Shown here: one piece after another, positions 29,901 through 37,437 of the stretch
Numbering within the stretch: the first letter of the stretch is position 1
Layout of the letters: each line of letters starts with the position of its first letter
Assembly (NCBI RefSeq): GCF_020886115.1
Contig: NZ_AP025185.1
Location: forward strand, 1,860,001-1,924,000
From: Flavobacterium ammonificans
GTDB taxonomy: Bacteria; Bacteroidota; Bacteroidia; Flavobacteriales; Flavobacteriaceae
DNA: 64,000 nucleotides
Direction of reading: 5' to 3'
Translations under genes and position numbers: made by a program
Notes under the pieces: generated by a model
Database searches by the model: none
Told to the model about the DNA's origin: nothing
The model's input: only the letters and a program-made list of their open reading frames with translations

Positions 29901-30059
29901 TCCAGTATAATTCGTACGAATAGAAACTTGTGCAGGATCAATGGACGGGAATTCTCGAACGCCTAAAAAACTGTATCCAATTAAACCAAACAAAACAATA
30001 GTTAAGTTGACAACAATAGTAAATACAGGTCTTTTTATGCTTAATGTAGATAAACTCAT
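26964..30059 (-). CDS. RND efflux transporter (HAE1/AcrB-like)
   Basis: A 1031-residue inner-membrane proton-driven pump. Twelve helices and two large periplasmic loops are in the canonical order. The start SIKRPVFTIVVNLTIVLFGLIGY, the helix-4 proton-relay aspartates in ATGLVVDDGIVVTENIF, and the late MLIGLVTKNGILIVEFANQL are all present. Sequence style is that of the hydrophobe/amphiphile exporters rather than metal-efflux CusA. Genes for its periplasmic adaptor (34 bp upstream) and TolC partner (downstream) complete the tripartite system. No regulator gene is adjacent. Confidence 0.93.
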   Translation of the reverse strand: MSLSTLSIKRPVFTIVVNLTIVLFGLIGYSFLGVREFPSIDPAQVSIRTNYTGANSDIIESQITEPLEKAINSIDGIRNVTSSSIQGSSNITVEFNLDKDLEEAANDVRDKVSQAIRNLPQDIDAPPVVSKADANSDAIISMTVQSDSRNALELSDFAENVIGQRLETIPGVSGIQIWGQKRYAMRLWIDPVKLASYGCTVSEVRNALVKQNVELPSGKITGSNTELMVRTIGNISKEEEFNNIIIRSEGDKIVRFSDIGKAEIGPENVETNMMQSGVPLVGVAIVPRPGANYLDIAKAFYKEFERFKKELPKDIKLNIVIDNTVFVKQSVIEVAETLGISILLVVLIIYLFFRDWAIAFRPLIDIPVSLIATFFIMWLFGFSINVLTLLAIVLATGLVVDDGIVVTENIFKKVEEGMSPIEAAIKGSNEIFFAVISISITLAAVFLPVIFLEGFVGRLFREFGVVIGAAVLVSAFVSLTLTPMLNAYLMKGGKQEKSKFYNLTEPYFQKLNSGYADSLARFMKKKWLSFPILIACFGLIYLFFNLLKKETAPYDDRSGMVLRVATSEGSSYEYTDRFMQEISKLVDDSIPEKKVALVITSPGFNASSVNSGFVRISLLQPNERKASQKEVAEKLTKWTSGYSEAKTSVIEQPTIAVNRRGGLPIQYIIQASNFEKLREKIPLFMEEAAKNETFSTTDVNLKFNKPEINVTIDREKAESLGISVLDVAQTLQLSLSGQRFGYFLRNGKQYQVIGQFEKNDRSKPLDLTSMFVKNNKGELIQMDNVITIEEQSNPTQLYHNNRFMSATVSAGLAPGKSIGDGIEAMNEIKDKVLDDSFTTDLGGESRDFVESSSNTSFAFGLALLLIFLILAAQFESFIDPIIIILTVPMAVAGALFSLWLFNQSWNIFSQIGTVMLIGLVTKNGILIVEFANQLREQGKPKLEAILEASEARLRPILMTSLAIALGALPIALSLGAASTSRIGMGVVIVGGTVFSLVLTLFVIPALYMMWSKTRKHYPEFDHIAEYEQEIK

Positions 30060-30093
30060 TTGTGTTTTTTTAGAAATGTAAATTAGCTGATGC

Positions 30094-31149
30094 TTATTTA
30101 ATCTTTACTACGATAGGAGATTCGTCTTTTAATGACATCACTCCTGAAGTTAATACAGTATCTCCTGCTTTTAAACCTGATAATATAAGTATTGAGGCAT
30201 CTGTTCTCGTAGCTGTTTCAACAAGTACTTCTTTTGCCATTCCTTTATTAGCAATAAATACTTTTTTTCCGTTTTGAACAGGAATAATTGCTTCGGTAGG
30301 AATAACTACGGCGTCTTTAATTATGTCTAAAGGAAGTTCCACATCTGCAAAAGTTCCTGGAAATAATTTACCATCTTTATTACTTGCTAATGCGCGAACT
30401 TGAAGGGTTCTTGTTGCAATTTCGACTTCTGGCTCAATAGCATACACTTTGGCTGAATACGATTGATCTGATCCAGATACTTTAAATGATATAGTAGCGT
30501 TCTTTTTAACTTGAGAAGCATATTTTTCTGGAATAGAAAAAGTAATTTTTAATTGACCACTATTCACCAACTTAGCTACTAAAAGAGAAGGAGTAACGTA
30601 GGTTCCAGGAGAAATAGAACGCAATCCAATCTTTCCTGAAAAAGGAGCACGCACCGAAGTTTTTTCTATTTGGGCTTGAATCAGTTGGCTTTGCGCTTGA
30701 GTAGTTTTGTAATCGGCACGAGCCACTTCATATTCTTCCTGACTAATAGCTTCTTTTTGGAGTAATAATTTAGCTCTTCTTTCGTTTTCGGCAGACAAAC
30801 TTTCTTTGGTTTTAGCTTGCGCCAATTGCGCTCTAAGTTCAATATCATTGACTTTGAATAGTAGTTGTCCCTTGCTCACATTACTTCCTTCTTGAAAATA
30901 AATAGCAGTTACAATTCCTGAAACTTCAGAGCGAATCTCCACTTGTTCATCGGCTTCAATTGATCCTGATAACGCTAAATTATTGTCAAATGTTTGCAAG
31001 TTAACTACATAGCCACTGACAGTTATAGGTTTTTCTTCTTTACCTTTGTCTTTTGGACCGCCATTAGAACTGTTCTTTGTAATTCTGTAACCAATCAATC
31101 CTACTAAACCGATAATTAATAGGGAATAAACGAGAGTTTTTATTTTCAT
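30094..31149 (-). CDS. RND efflux periplasmic adaptor subunit
   Basis: The start is set at the ATG at 31149 (351 residues, MKIKTLVYSLLIIGLVGLIGY), which gives a membrane anchor directly. The membrane-fusion-protein layout is complete: the lipoyl-like half (SGSIEADEQVEIRSEVSGIV), the alpha-hairpin coiled coil (~95-155, QLAQAKTKESLSAENERRAKLL), the second lipoyl half (VRAPFSGKIGLRSISPGTYV), then beta-barrel and membrane-proximal domains. It bridges the RND pump and the TolC duct. It is the first gene of the efflux operon; TAAATTTG at 31182-31189 (minus strand) may be its -7 element. Confidence 0.9.
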   Translation of the reverse strand: MKIKTLVYSLLIIGLVGLIGYRITKNSSNGGPKDKGKEEKPITVSGYVVNLQTFDNNLALSGSIEADEQVEIRSEVSGIVTAIYFQEGSNVSKGQLLFKVNDIELRAQLAQAKTKESLSAENERRAKLLLQKEAISQEEYEVARADYKTTQAQSQLIQAQIEKTSVRAPFSGKIGLRSISPGTYVTPSLLVAKLVNSGQLKITFSIPEKYASQVKKNATISFKVSGSDQSYSAKVYAIEPEVEIATRTLQVRALASNKDGKLFPGTFADVELPLDIIKDAVVIPTEAIIPVQNGKKVFIANKGMAKEVLVETATRTDASILILSGLKAGDTVLTSGVMSLKDESPIVVKIK

Positions 31150-31404
31150 ATTTAAATCTTGTGTCAATTTTACGCAATTAACAAATTTATAGCTTTGTGT
31201 TTTATAAGAGACATTTAATAACCATTAGTTATTAACTCTTTTTAAAAAGTTTTAACATTTAAATTGCAATTCAATAGACATTAAAAAAGCACAAAGGTTT
31301 AAATTGATTCCATAAAAATGGTAAGATATTTTAAAATGGGTGATGAGTCAGTCAAGAAGTGGTATACTAATTACTCATCTAAAATAAGAAAAGTAAGAGT
31401 GCAA
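31150..31404. other. Intergenic spacer between the efflux operon and recG
   Basis: About 255 bp without a supported gene. On the minus strand it holds a possible -7 element (TAAATTTG, 31182-31189) for the efflux operon. Arms GATGAGT (31342-31348) and ACTCATC (31373-31379) could fold, with a 24-base loop, downstream of recG. No TetR-type regulator gene, which often flanks such operons, is present. Confidence 0.4.
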
Positions 31405-33948
31405 TTAACTTATGTAATTCCAAATATTTTTCTTTTTTGTCATTTCAATGAAGACAGTCCGCATTGTAGCATGTTCTGGTTTTTGCATGCTTGCATCTTC
31501 TCGGAGTAATTTCAGAGCATAATTTCTAGCTAGCATAAGAATGTCCCTATCTTTTACAATATCGGCAATTTGAAGATTTAAAACCCCGCTTTGTTGCGTT
31601 CCCATTAAATCACCTGGACCCCGTAATTTCAAATCAACTTCAGCAATTTCAAAGCCATCATTAGTACTTACCATCGTTTCCATTCGGGTTTTACTGTCAG
31701 AACTTAACTTATGGCTGGTCATTAAAATACAATAACTTTGTTCGGCGCCACGTCCTACACGACCACGCAACTGATGCAATTGGGACAATCCAAATCGCTC
31801 GGCACTTTCAATAATCATTACGCTGGCATTGGGAACATTAACTCCAACCTCAATTACCGTCGTTGCGACCATTATATTAGTTTTACCTTCGGCAAAGCGT
31901 TTCATTTCAGACTCTTTATCCGCGGGTTTCATTTTTCCGTGTAAAATGGAAATAGAATACTGCGGTAGGGGAAAATCTCTTGAAATACTTTCGTAGCCGT
32001 CCATCAAGTCTTTAAAATCCATTTTTTCTGATTCCTGAATCAACGGATAGACAATGTAAATTTGTCTCCCTAAAGCAATTTCGTCTTTCAAAAACTTCCA
32101 AACTTTCAATCGGTTGCTATCAAATCGATGTACCGTTTGAATGGGTTTTCGTCCGGGAGGTAATTCATCAATGACTGAAATATCCAAATCCCCATACAAA
32201 CTCATGGCTAAAGTACGCGGAATGGGAGTGGCGGTCATCACTAAAACATGTGGTGGGATGATAGCCCCTCCAACCTCCCCGGAAGGGAGGCTTTCCAAGA
32301 TAGAGGTTATTTTTTTTAAAACATTTTCAGTATTGTGAATTACTTCTTCGTTAGTAAAACGAATCACTTTAAAACCAATCTCATTTAATATGTTGGTTCG
32401 TAATTCATCTGCTTCTCTCTGTTCTGCAGTATTATGATAACCACCATCTACTTCAATAATTAAATTTTTTTCTAAACAAATAAAGTCAACTATAAAAACA
32501 TCAATAATATGTTGTCTTCTAAATTTAGAATTAAGATTTTTATCTCTAAGACATTCCCAAAGAATATTTTCTGCTTGTGTACTCTTTTTTTTATTTTCGT
32601 TTTTAAGCTCTTTTAAAAGAGTATACATTGAAGGTCGTGCAGTTTGATACTTTTTTAAGATACGTTCGGTTTCCCCTCTTTTGGAGGGGTCAGGGGAGGC
32701 CTTCTTCCATAGTTTTGAACGTTGCTCTACGCCAAAACGATGTTGTTCATCAATTACGGCGAGTCCCAGATTCTTAAACTGTACTTTATCTTCTAATAAA
32801 GCATGGGTTCCGATTAGGATATGTAAACTGCCGTCTTCCAATGCTTCATGAATTATTTTTCGTTCAGCAGTTTTAGTAGAACCAGTTAATAATTTTATAT
32901 TGATGTTGGCGGTCTTTGCCAATTCGGATAAGCCTAAAAAATGTTGATTGGCTAATATTTCAGTGGGCGCCATTAAGCAAGCCTGAAAGCCATTGTCAAT
33001 TGCCAAAAGCATACTCATAAACGCGACAATGGTTTTTCCAGAACCTACATCGCCCTGCAACAACCGATTCATTTGGGCATTACTTCCCATATCAGTGCGG
33101 ATTTCTTTTATGACTCTTTTCTGCGCATTGGTCAACTCAAAAGGCAAATGATTTTGGTAAAAATCATTGAAATGCTGCCCAACAGAAGTAAACGGATGTC
33201 CTTTAATTTTATGCTTCTGAATTAGGTTTTTGGTGATTAATTGTAGCTGAATAAAAAACAATTCTTCAAACTTTAATCGGAATTGAGCTTTCGCCAAAGC
33301 TTCCGAACTTTGAGGAAAATGAATATTAAATAGCGCGGCTTTCTTAGAAATCAATTTCAATTCGTCTAGCAAATAATCGGGTAAGGTTTCTGAAAACAAG
33401 TTTTGAGTTTCCAAAAATAATTGTTGCATCATTTTGATAATAACTCGGTTCGAAACACCACGATTCGCCAAGGTTTCTGTAGAGGGATAAATGGCTTGCA
33501 TGGCAGAGCGTAAGCTTTTTTGGTGTTCGCTAAGCAATTCTATTTCAGGATGCGCCATATTGAACGTACCATTAAATGAAGTACATTTTCCAAAAATTAC
33601 CATCACTTCATTCAACTTCAAACTTTCTCGAATCCATTTGTGACCTTGGAACCAAACCAATTCCATTTGACCCGTATCATCCACAAAAGTAGCGACCAAA
33701 CGTTTTTTATTTTTGCCAAATTCTACGGTTTTAATGTGGATGATTTTGCCTATGATTTGGACTTCAGAAACGGTGTTTTGCAACTCGTTAACTTTATAAT
33801 AACGCGTTCTGTCTATGTAACGATTAGGAAAGAAATTCACCAAATCTCCGTACTTGAAAATCCCCAATTCCTTACGCAAGAGTTCGCCCCGATTGGGACC
33901 AACGCCTTTAAGGTATTCGATAGGAGTTTGTAGAAGATTTTGCTGCAT
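31405..33948 (-). CDS. recG: ATP-dependent DNA helicase RecG with an in-frame DUF559 insertion
   Basis: RecG remodels stalled replication forks and Holliday junctions. The wedge/OB domain (~60-150), Walker A GDVGSGKT (299-306), DEQH box (400-403), motif III TATPIPRT (~572) and the later helicase motifs (VATTVIEVGVNVP, QLHQLRGRVGRG) are all intact. The protein is 847 residues, about 146 longer than the usual ~700. The excess is one block, residues 417-562, between SKLWKK and IIPPHVLVMTATP. It encodes a DUF559 endonuclease-like domain and begins and ends with proline/glycine-rich peptides from GC-rich palindromes (see the entry at 32263-32700). Removing it would leave 701 residues, so the insertion is exactly in frame and the helicase may still work. 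Confidence 0.92.
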   Translation of the reverse strand: MQQNLLQTPIEYLKGVGPNRGELLRKELGIFKYGDLVNFFPNRYIDRTRYYKVNELQNTVSEVQIIGKIIHIKTVEFGKNKKRLVATFVDDTGQMELVWFQGHKWIRESLKLNEVMVIFGKCTSFNGTFNMAHPEIELLSEHQKSLRSAMQAIYPSTETLANRGVSNRVIIKMMQQLFLETQNLFSETLPDYLLDELKLISKKAALFNIHFPQSSEALAKAQFRLKFEELFFIQLQLITKNLIQKHKIKGHPFTSVGQHFNDFYQNHLPFELTNAQKRVIKEIRTDMGSNAQMNRLLQGDVGSGKTIVAFMSMLLAIDNGFQACLMAPTEILANQHFLGLSELAKTANINIKLLTGSTKTAERKIIHEALEDGSLHILIGTHALLEDKVQFKNLGLAVIDEQHRFGVEQRSKLWKKASPDPSKRGETERILKKYQTARPSMYTLLKELKNENKKKSTQAENILWECLRDKNLNSKFRRQHIIDVFIVDFICLEKNLIIEVDGGYHNTAEQREADELRTNILNEIGFKVIRFTNEEVIHNTENVLKKITSILESLPSGEVGGAIIPPHVLVMTATPIPRTLAMSLYGDLDISVIDELPPGRKPIQTVHRFDSNRLKVWKFLKDEIALGRQIYIVYPLIQESEKMDFKDLMDGYESISRDFPLPQYSISILHGKMKPADKESEMKRFAEGKTNIMVATTVIEVGVNVPNASVMIIESAERFGLSQLHQLRGRVGRGAEQSYCILMTSHKLSSDSKTRMETMVSTNDGFEIAEVDLKLRGPGDLMGTQQSGVLNLQIADIVKDRDILMLARNYALKLLREDASMQKPEHATMRTVFIEMTKKKNIWNYIS
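32263..32700 (-). mobile_element. 438-bp palindrome-ended in-frame element carrying a DUF559 nuclease-like domain, inside recG
   Basis: In recG orientation the element starts at 32700 with GCCTCCCCTGA followed by the hairpin CCCCTCCAAAAGAGGGG, and ends with the hairpin CCTCCCTTCCGGGGAGG followed by TTGGAGGGGCT at 32263. Its length is a multiple of three with no stop codon. The core (RecG residues ~456-550) matches DUF559: FRRQHIIDVFIVDFICLEKNLIIEVDGG-type sequence, with candidate PD-(D/E)xK acids D488, E499 and D501, and the tail GFKVIRFTNEEV. The ends are much richer in G and C than the surroundings. No transposase is encoded. I infer a mobile or formerly mobile intragenic element; exact boundaries are estimated from where RecG homology should resume. 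Confidence 0.7.
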
Positions 33949-34028
33949 ACTGCGAAGATAGTTTTTTGTTAGGAAAATAGAAAGTAGCGTTTGAAAATGA
34001 TATATTTGAAAATTATTAAAACTACAAA

Positions 34029-34478
34029 ATGATTCTCGATACTCTAGATAACTATCAACTTTACCAGTCTATTAATGAACGTATAGCCAAAGGATTTGAA
34101 TTTTTACACAATACCGATTTGGATGCTATTCCTTCAGGAAAACACGATATCGATGGCGATACTATTTTTGCTTTGGTACAAGAATACCAAACCAAACCTT
34201 TGGCGGAATGTAAATTAGAAAGTCATAAAAAATACATTGACATTCAATATGTGATTCGTGGTGAGGAATTTATGGGAATAACTACTAAGAACAATCAAAA
34301 GATTCTGGAGGTAAACGAAGATAAAGACTATACTTTTTATGAAGGGACGACTTCATTAGTGCTTGTTTCAAAAGGAATGTTTACTATTTTCTTCCCAGAT
34401 GATTTGCACCAACCTTGTGTTCAAACGGAATTAGCTTCCGAAGTGAAGAAAGTAGTGATAAAAGTCTTAATTCAATAA
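34029..34478 (+). CDS. YhcH/YjgK/YiaL family protein
   Basis: A 149-residue protein of the DUF386 (YhcH/YjgK/YiaL) family, a double-stranded beta-helix fold. Conserved parts include GKHDIDGDTIFALVQEY, the metal-site region LESHKKYIDIQYVIRGEE, and FTIFFPDDLHQPC. Family members are linked to sialic acid and other sugar metabolism, possibly as sugar isomerases or mutarotases, but no sugar genes are near here, so the substrate is open. It is followed by a repeat-rich spacer and the DUF1697 gene. Confidence 0.85.
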   Translation: MILDTLDNYQLYQSINERIAKGFEFLHNTDLDAIPSGKHDIDGDTIFALVQEYQTKPLAECKLESHKKYIDIQYVIRGEEFMGITTKNNQKILEVNEDKDYTFYEGTTSLVLVSKGMFTIFFPDDLHQPCVQTELASEVKKVVIKVLIQ

Positions 34479-34487
34479 ATCCTACTT

Positions 34488-34540
34488 CGTATATCGTAAA
34501 TCGTAAACCGTATATCCAATATCGTAAATCGTAAATTATT
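34488..34540. repeat. Short direct repeats (ATATCGTAAATCGTAAA-type)
   Basis: Two copies of a 17-base unit ATATCGTAAATCGTAAA at about 34491-34507 and 34519-34535, separated by a related CCGTATATCC segment. On the minus strand it reads as a YDLRFTIY-like peptide repeat. It fills the whole gap between the two flanking genes. Confidence 0.65.
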
Positions 34541-35089
34541 ATGACAACCCATCTCGCTTTACTACGCGGAATCAATGTTTCCGGACACAATATGATTAAA
34601 ATGGAGGCGTTAAAAACGACTTTGGAAAACTGTGGTTTTCAAAACGTGACGACTTACATTCAATCAGGGAATGTGTTTGTGACGACTGAAGAAGAAAATC
34701 CTGCCAAAGTAGGTTTCCTTATCAAACAAGAACTTTTCAAAGCCTTTGGTCACGAAGTGCCTGTGGTGGTGGTTAATAAATCTGATTTAGAAGCTTGTAT
34801 GACAAATAATCCCTATTTGAAAGAAAAAGACTTGGATACCAAAAAATTGTATGTAGCTTTTGTATCGATTGGGTTACGAAGCGACTCGATTAACGATTTA
34901 AAAATGAGTCAGGTAAAGCCAGATCAAGCGCATATTGATGGGAATAGAATATACATTAAATATGCCGTTGGTGCAGGAAAAACTAGATTAGATCAAAAAT
35001 ACATTGAGAAAAAACTGAATGTGACAGCTACAATTAGAAATTGGAATACGGTGACGCAGTTGTTGGAAATGTATACTGCGTTTGATTAA
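34541..35089 (+). CDS. DUF1697 domain-containing protein
   Basis: A 182-residue cytosolic protein covering the whole DUF1697 family, including the start THLALLRGINVSGHN and the segment NVTTYIQSGNVFVTT. Structures of relatives show two ferredoxin-like halves, but no biochemical role is established. The ATG at 34541 directly follows the short-repeat spacer. The codon use looks like that of its neighbours. Confidence 0.88.
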   Translation: MTTHLALLRGINVSGHNMIKMEALKTTLENCGFQNVTTYIQSGNVFVTTEEENPAKVGFLIKQELFKAFGHEVPVVVVNKSDLEACMTNNPYLKEKDLDTKKLYVAFVSIGLRSDSINDLKMSQVKPDQAHIDGNRIYIKYAVGAGKTRLDQKYIEKKLNVTATIRNWNTVTQLLEMYTAFD

Positions 35090-35370
35090 CCTTTATCTTG
35101 TCCCTACGGGACAAAGTGTCTTATTATGACATCTTGAATTACCAATATTGCATCGCTACGCGATTTGGTGTTACTCTTTAATCATTTGCAAAACCTGCTC
35201 CGTTAGGAGCTAAATCTTGGTAATAAAAGAAGTTAACTAATACTTAAGTCCCGAAGGGATGATATGTTTAAAATTTCACACGAAGAGATTTTTGCGGTAA
35301 CATGGGGTAGAATAAAGGTCCCGTAGAGATGGAAATTAACTATAGTTAAGAGATTTTTGATTCTAAAATT
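35090..35370. repeat. Intergenic island of small palindromes
   Basis: The 281-bp gap between convergent genes contains several short GC-rich hairpins: TTGTCCCTACGGGACAA (35098-35114), ATCGCTACGCGAT (35152-35164), GCTCCGTTAGGAGC (35197-35210), TCCCGAAGGGA (35249-35259) and a decayed copy, GGTCCCGTAGAGAT (35318-35331). ATTACCAATATTG and CTTGGTAAT flank the middle ones. None is followed by a clear T tract. It looks like a REP-like, degenerate repetitive element rather than a gene. Confidence 0.65.
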
Positions 35371-35976
35371 TTATTTAAATGTAATTGTTATCAAAAAGTA
35401 GTGTGGAATATTAAATTGTTCTCCTAGTTTTTCTGGTTTAATGTCAGATTGTACAACTTCACAATATGACCCTGAACCATCACTGTGAATTGTTGGTGTT
35501 ATTATTGCAAACAAAGTGTTTTTCGAATTAATATCGAGGTTTATTACTTCTTTATTTCCAAAAAAATCTTTGAGTACATATTGATCTGAATCACTCATTA
35601 AATTAAAATAAGATTTTTTACTACCAAATTTTTTTCCTCTAATGTAAGTTTTCAATTTACCATCACTTAGTCGAAAGAAAAATTTTAATGTTTCTTCCTT
35701 TGTAGTTATTTTGAAGTAGTCCGTTTCAAAACCATCAAAAAGTTTTGTAGTACTCAATAAAATCCCATTTTTATACTCTTCGATGTTTATTTTATATGAT
35801 TTTCCGATTAATTTTAAACTACTAAAGTTTAATTGTTCAATATAAATATTTTCAAAATCAATTAAATCTTGAATTTCTTTGTTTTGACTTCCATAATTAT
35901 TAGTCATTTTAATGGAATCCTGTGCTGTAATAGCATTCGATATTAAAGTAAGTAAGAATATAATTTTAAGTTTCAT
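35371..35976 (-). CDS. Secreted hypothetical protein
   Basis: The start is chosen at the ATG at 35976, which begins a signal peptide (MKLKIIFLLTLISNAITAQ) and gives 201 residues. No family is recognised. The mature part is beta-rich with lysines, one central basic segment (RGKKFGSKKSYF) and a single cysteine. It is probably periplasmic. It lies alone between the palindrome island and another uncharacterised gene on the same strand. Confidence 0.6.
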   Translation of the reverse strand: MKLKIIFLLTLISNAITAQDSIKMTNNYGSQNKEIQDLIDFENIYIEQLNFSSLKLIGKSYKINIEEYKNGILLSTTKLFDGFETDYFKITTKEETLKFFFRLSDGKLKTYIRGKKFGSKKSYFNLMSDSDQYVLKDFFGNKEVINLDINSKNTLFAIITPTIHSDGSGSYCEVVQSDIKPEKLGEQFNIPHYFLITITFK

Positions 35977-36039
35977 AATTTTATAATTTAGGTTACTTTT
36001 TAAAATGACCAATCAAATTTAAACAAAAATTATTTCAAT

Positions 36040-36561
36040 TTACCACAATTGTCCCACTTCTTCCTTAATCAAGTCCAAAGCAGCATAAGTAGGCGAGACT
36101 TTATCTACTAAACTACTCACTACAAATTCTCTCAAAGCAGCAGCGGTCTGAACTTTTTCGTTTTGAGCAGCAATGCGAATCATTTGGATAGTCGCATTTT
36201 TAGCGGTTTGAATGATAGACCAACATTCGCCAGACACATAGATTTGTTGGCTTAAATTATGTTCAAATTCTTGTTGGATTTGGTCAATAATAAAATTTTC
36301 ATATTCTTTTTTGTCATTGGTTACAGGGCTATTTCGCAATAGTATTTGTGCAGGATGAATGCGTTCCATTAATAATGTCAAACGTTCGTAGGCTTGTAAA
36401 CGTAAAGGTAAAAGGTCTTTTTTGTTTTCTTTTTGTAATAACCAACGACGTGTGTTTTGTTGGTCTTTAAAATAACCTTCAAATAAAAAATAAGCAACAC
36501 CTCCAGTTACTAATGAAGGTAATGTATATCCAAGGATTTCAAGTATTTTGGCTGTTTCCAT
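36040..36561 (-). CDS. Hypothetical protein with N-terminal membrane anchor
   Basis: The start is chosen at METAKILEILG (ATG at 36561, 173 residues); the frame extends to 36627 but the added residues look non-coding. A hydrophobic helix at residues ~8-27 (LGYTLPSLVTGGVAYFLFEGYF) is followed by a basic linker (RRWLLQKENKKDLLPLRLQAYERLTLLMERI) and a helical soluble domain. This anchor-plus-LRLQAYERL layout occurs in an uncharacterised family seen across Bacteroidota. Function unknown. Confidence 0.65.
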   Translation of the reverse strand: METAKILEILGYTLPSLVTGGVAYFLFEGYFKDQQNTRRWLLQKENKKDLLPLRLQAYERLTLLMERIHPAQILLRNSPVTNDKKEYENFIIDQIQQEFEHNLSQQIYVSGECWSIIQTAKNATIQMIRIAAQNEKVQTAAALREFVVSSLVDKVSPTYAALDLIKEEVGQLW

Positions 36562-36668
36562 TTGTTTTTTTCTATTTTTGAAACACAAAAATACGCATTT
36601 TGAGTTTGTAACGAAATAGTTTGTCATTCTAGAATCTTAAATAGCGTATCAATTGCAACGAAACCTTT

Positions 36669-37436
36669 ATGGAAAATTACATTATCATTTTACTCTGTTT
36701 GGCTGCCTTTTTTGCAGGATTTATTGATGCTGTTGTAGGTGGTGGCGGACTAATTCAAACTCCAATGGGATTGATATTACTGCCCAATTTACCTGTTTCT
36801 ACAGTAGTGGGAAGTCTGAAAATTCCTGCTTTTAGTGGTACTTCTTTCGCAGCCTACCAATACCTCAAAAAAGTGGATATGAATTGGAAATTACTTTCTA
36901 TTATGATGTTATTAGCCTTTCCATCGGCTTTTTTAGGTTCGACTTTACTTACTTATGTGAGTAACGATTTTATGAAACCTATTTTGTTGGTGGTTCTTTC
37001 TTTTTTAGTGATTTACACTTATGCCAAGAAAAATTTTGGACAACAAATTGAAAAGAATATTTCCGCTCAAAGACAATTATTCAATGCTGTCAGTATTAGT
37101 TTCGTGATCGGTTTGTATGATGGTTTTATCGGACCTGGAACGGGAAGTTTTTTGGTGGTGGCGTTTATCGCTATCATGGGATTTGATTTTTTACATGCTT
37201 CCGCGAATGCAAAAATGGTCAATTTGGCTACCAATTTTGGCTCGATTTGTTTGTTTTTTATCAAAGGAAAAATCATTTGGGCAATTGCTATTCCGATGGC
37301 ATTTAGCAATGCTTTAGGTGGTTTTTTGGGTGCTAAAATGGCTATTAATAAAGGAAATAACTTTATTCGGATTTTCTTTTTGGTGGTTGTAGTAGGTACA
37401 TTAATTCGTTTTGGATACGATGTGTTTTTTAAGTAA
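36669..37436 (+). CDS. TSUP-family transporter (TauE/SafE-like)
   Basis: A 255-residue inner-membrane protein with about eight helices in two similar halves. The signature GFIDAVVGGGGLIQTP near residue 18, and its counterpart in the second half (GLYDGFIGPGTGSFLVVAF), mark the TauE/SafE sulfite or sulfoacetate exporter family. The substrate cannot be assigned from sequence. It is divergently arranged to the preceding hypothetical gene. Confidence 0.85.
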   Translation: MENYIIILLCLAAFFAGFIDAVVGGGGLIQTPMGLILLPNLPVSTVVGSLKIPAFSGTSFAAYQYLKKVDMNWKLLSIMMLLAFPSAFLGSTLLTYVSNDFMKPILLVVLSFLVIYTYAKKNFGQQIEKNISAQRQLFNAVSISFVIGLYDGFIGPGTGSFLVVAFIAIMGFDFLHASANAKMVNLATNFGSICLFFIKGKIIWAIAIPMAFSNALGGFLGAKMAINKGNNFIRIFFLVVVVGTLIRFGYDVFFK

Positions 37437-37437
37437 A

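Noticed and set aside
31318..31509. Small plus-strand ORF (63 codons) in the spacer and overlapping the 3' end of recG.
   Set aside because: Over half of it is antisense to recG, the composition is not protein-like and there is no promoter element.
34384..34478. Frameshift or truncation at the end of the YhcH-family gene.
   Set aside because: The frame is intact and of full family length (149 residues).
34384..34590. Minus-strand ORF reading YDLRYWIYGLRFTIY.
   Set aside because: It is translation of the short direct repeats, not a gene, and is antisense to two real genes.
35090..35370. CRISPR array or tRNA cluster in the palindrome island.
   Set aside because: No regular repeat-spacer spacing and no cloverleaf; the hairpins differ in sequence.
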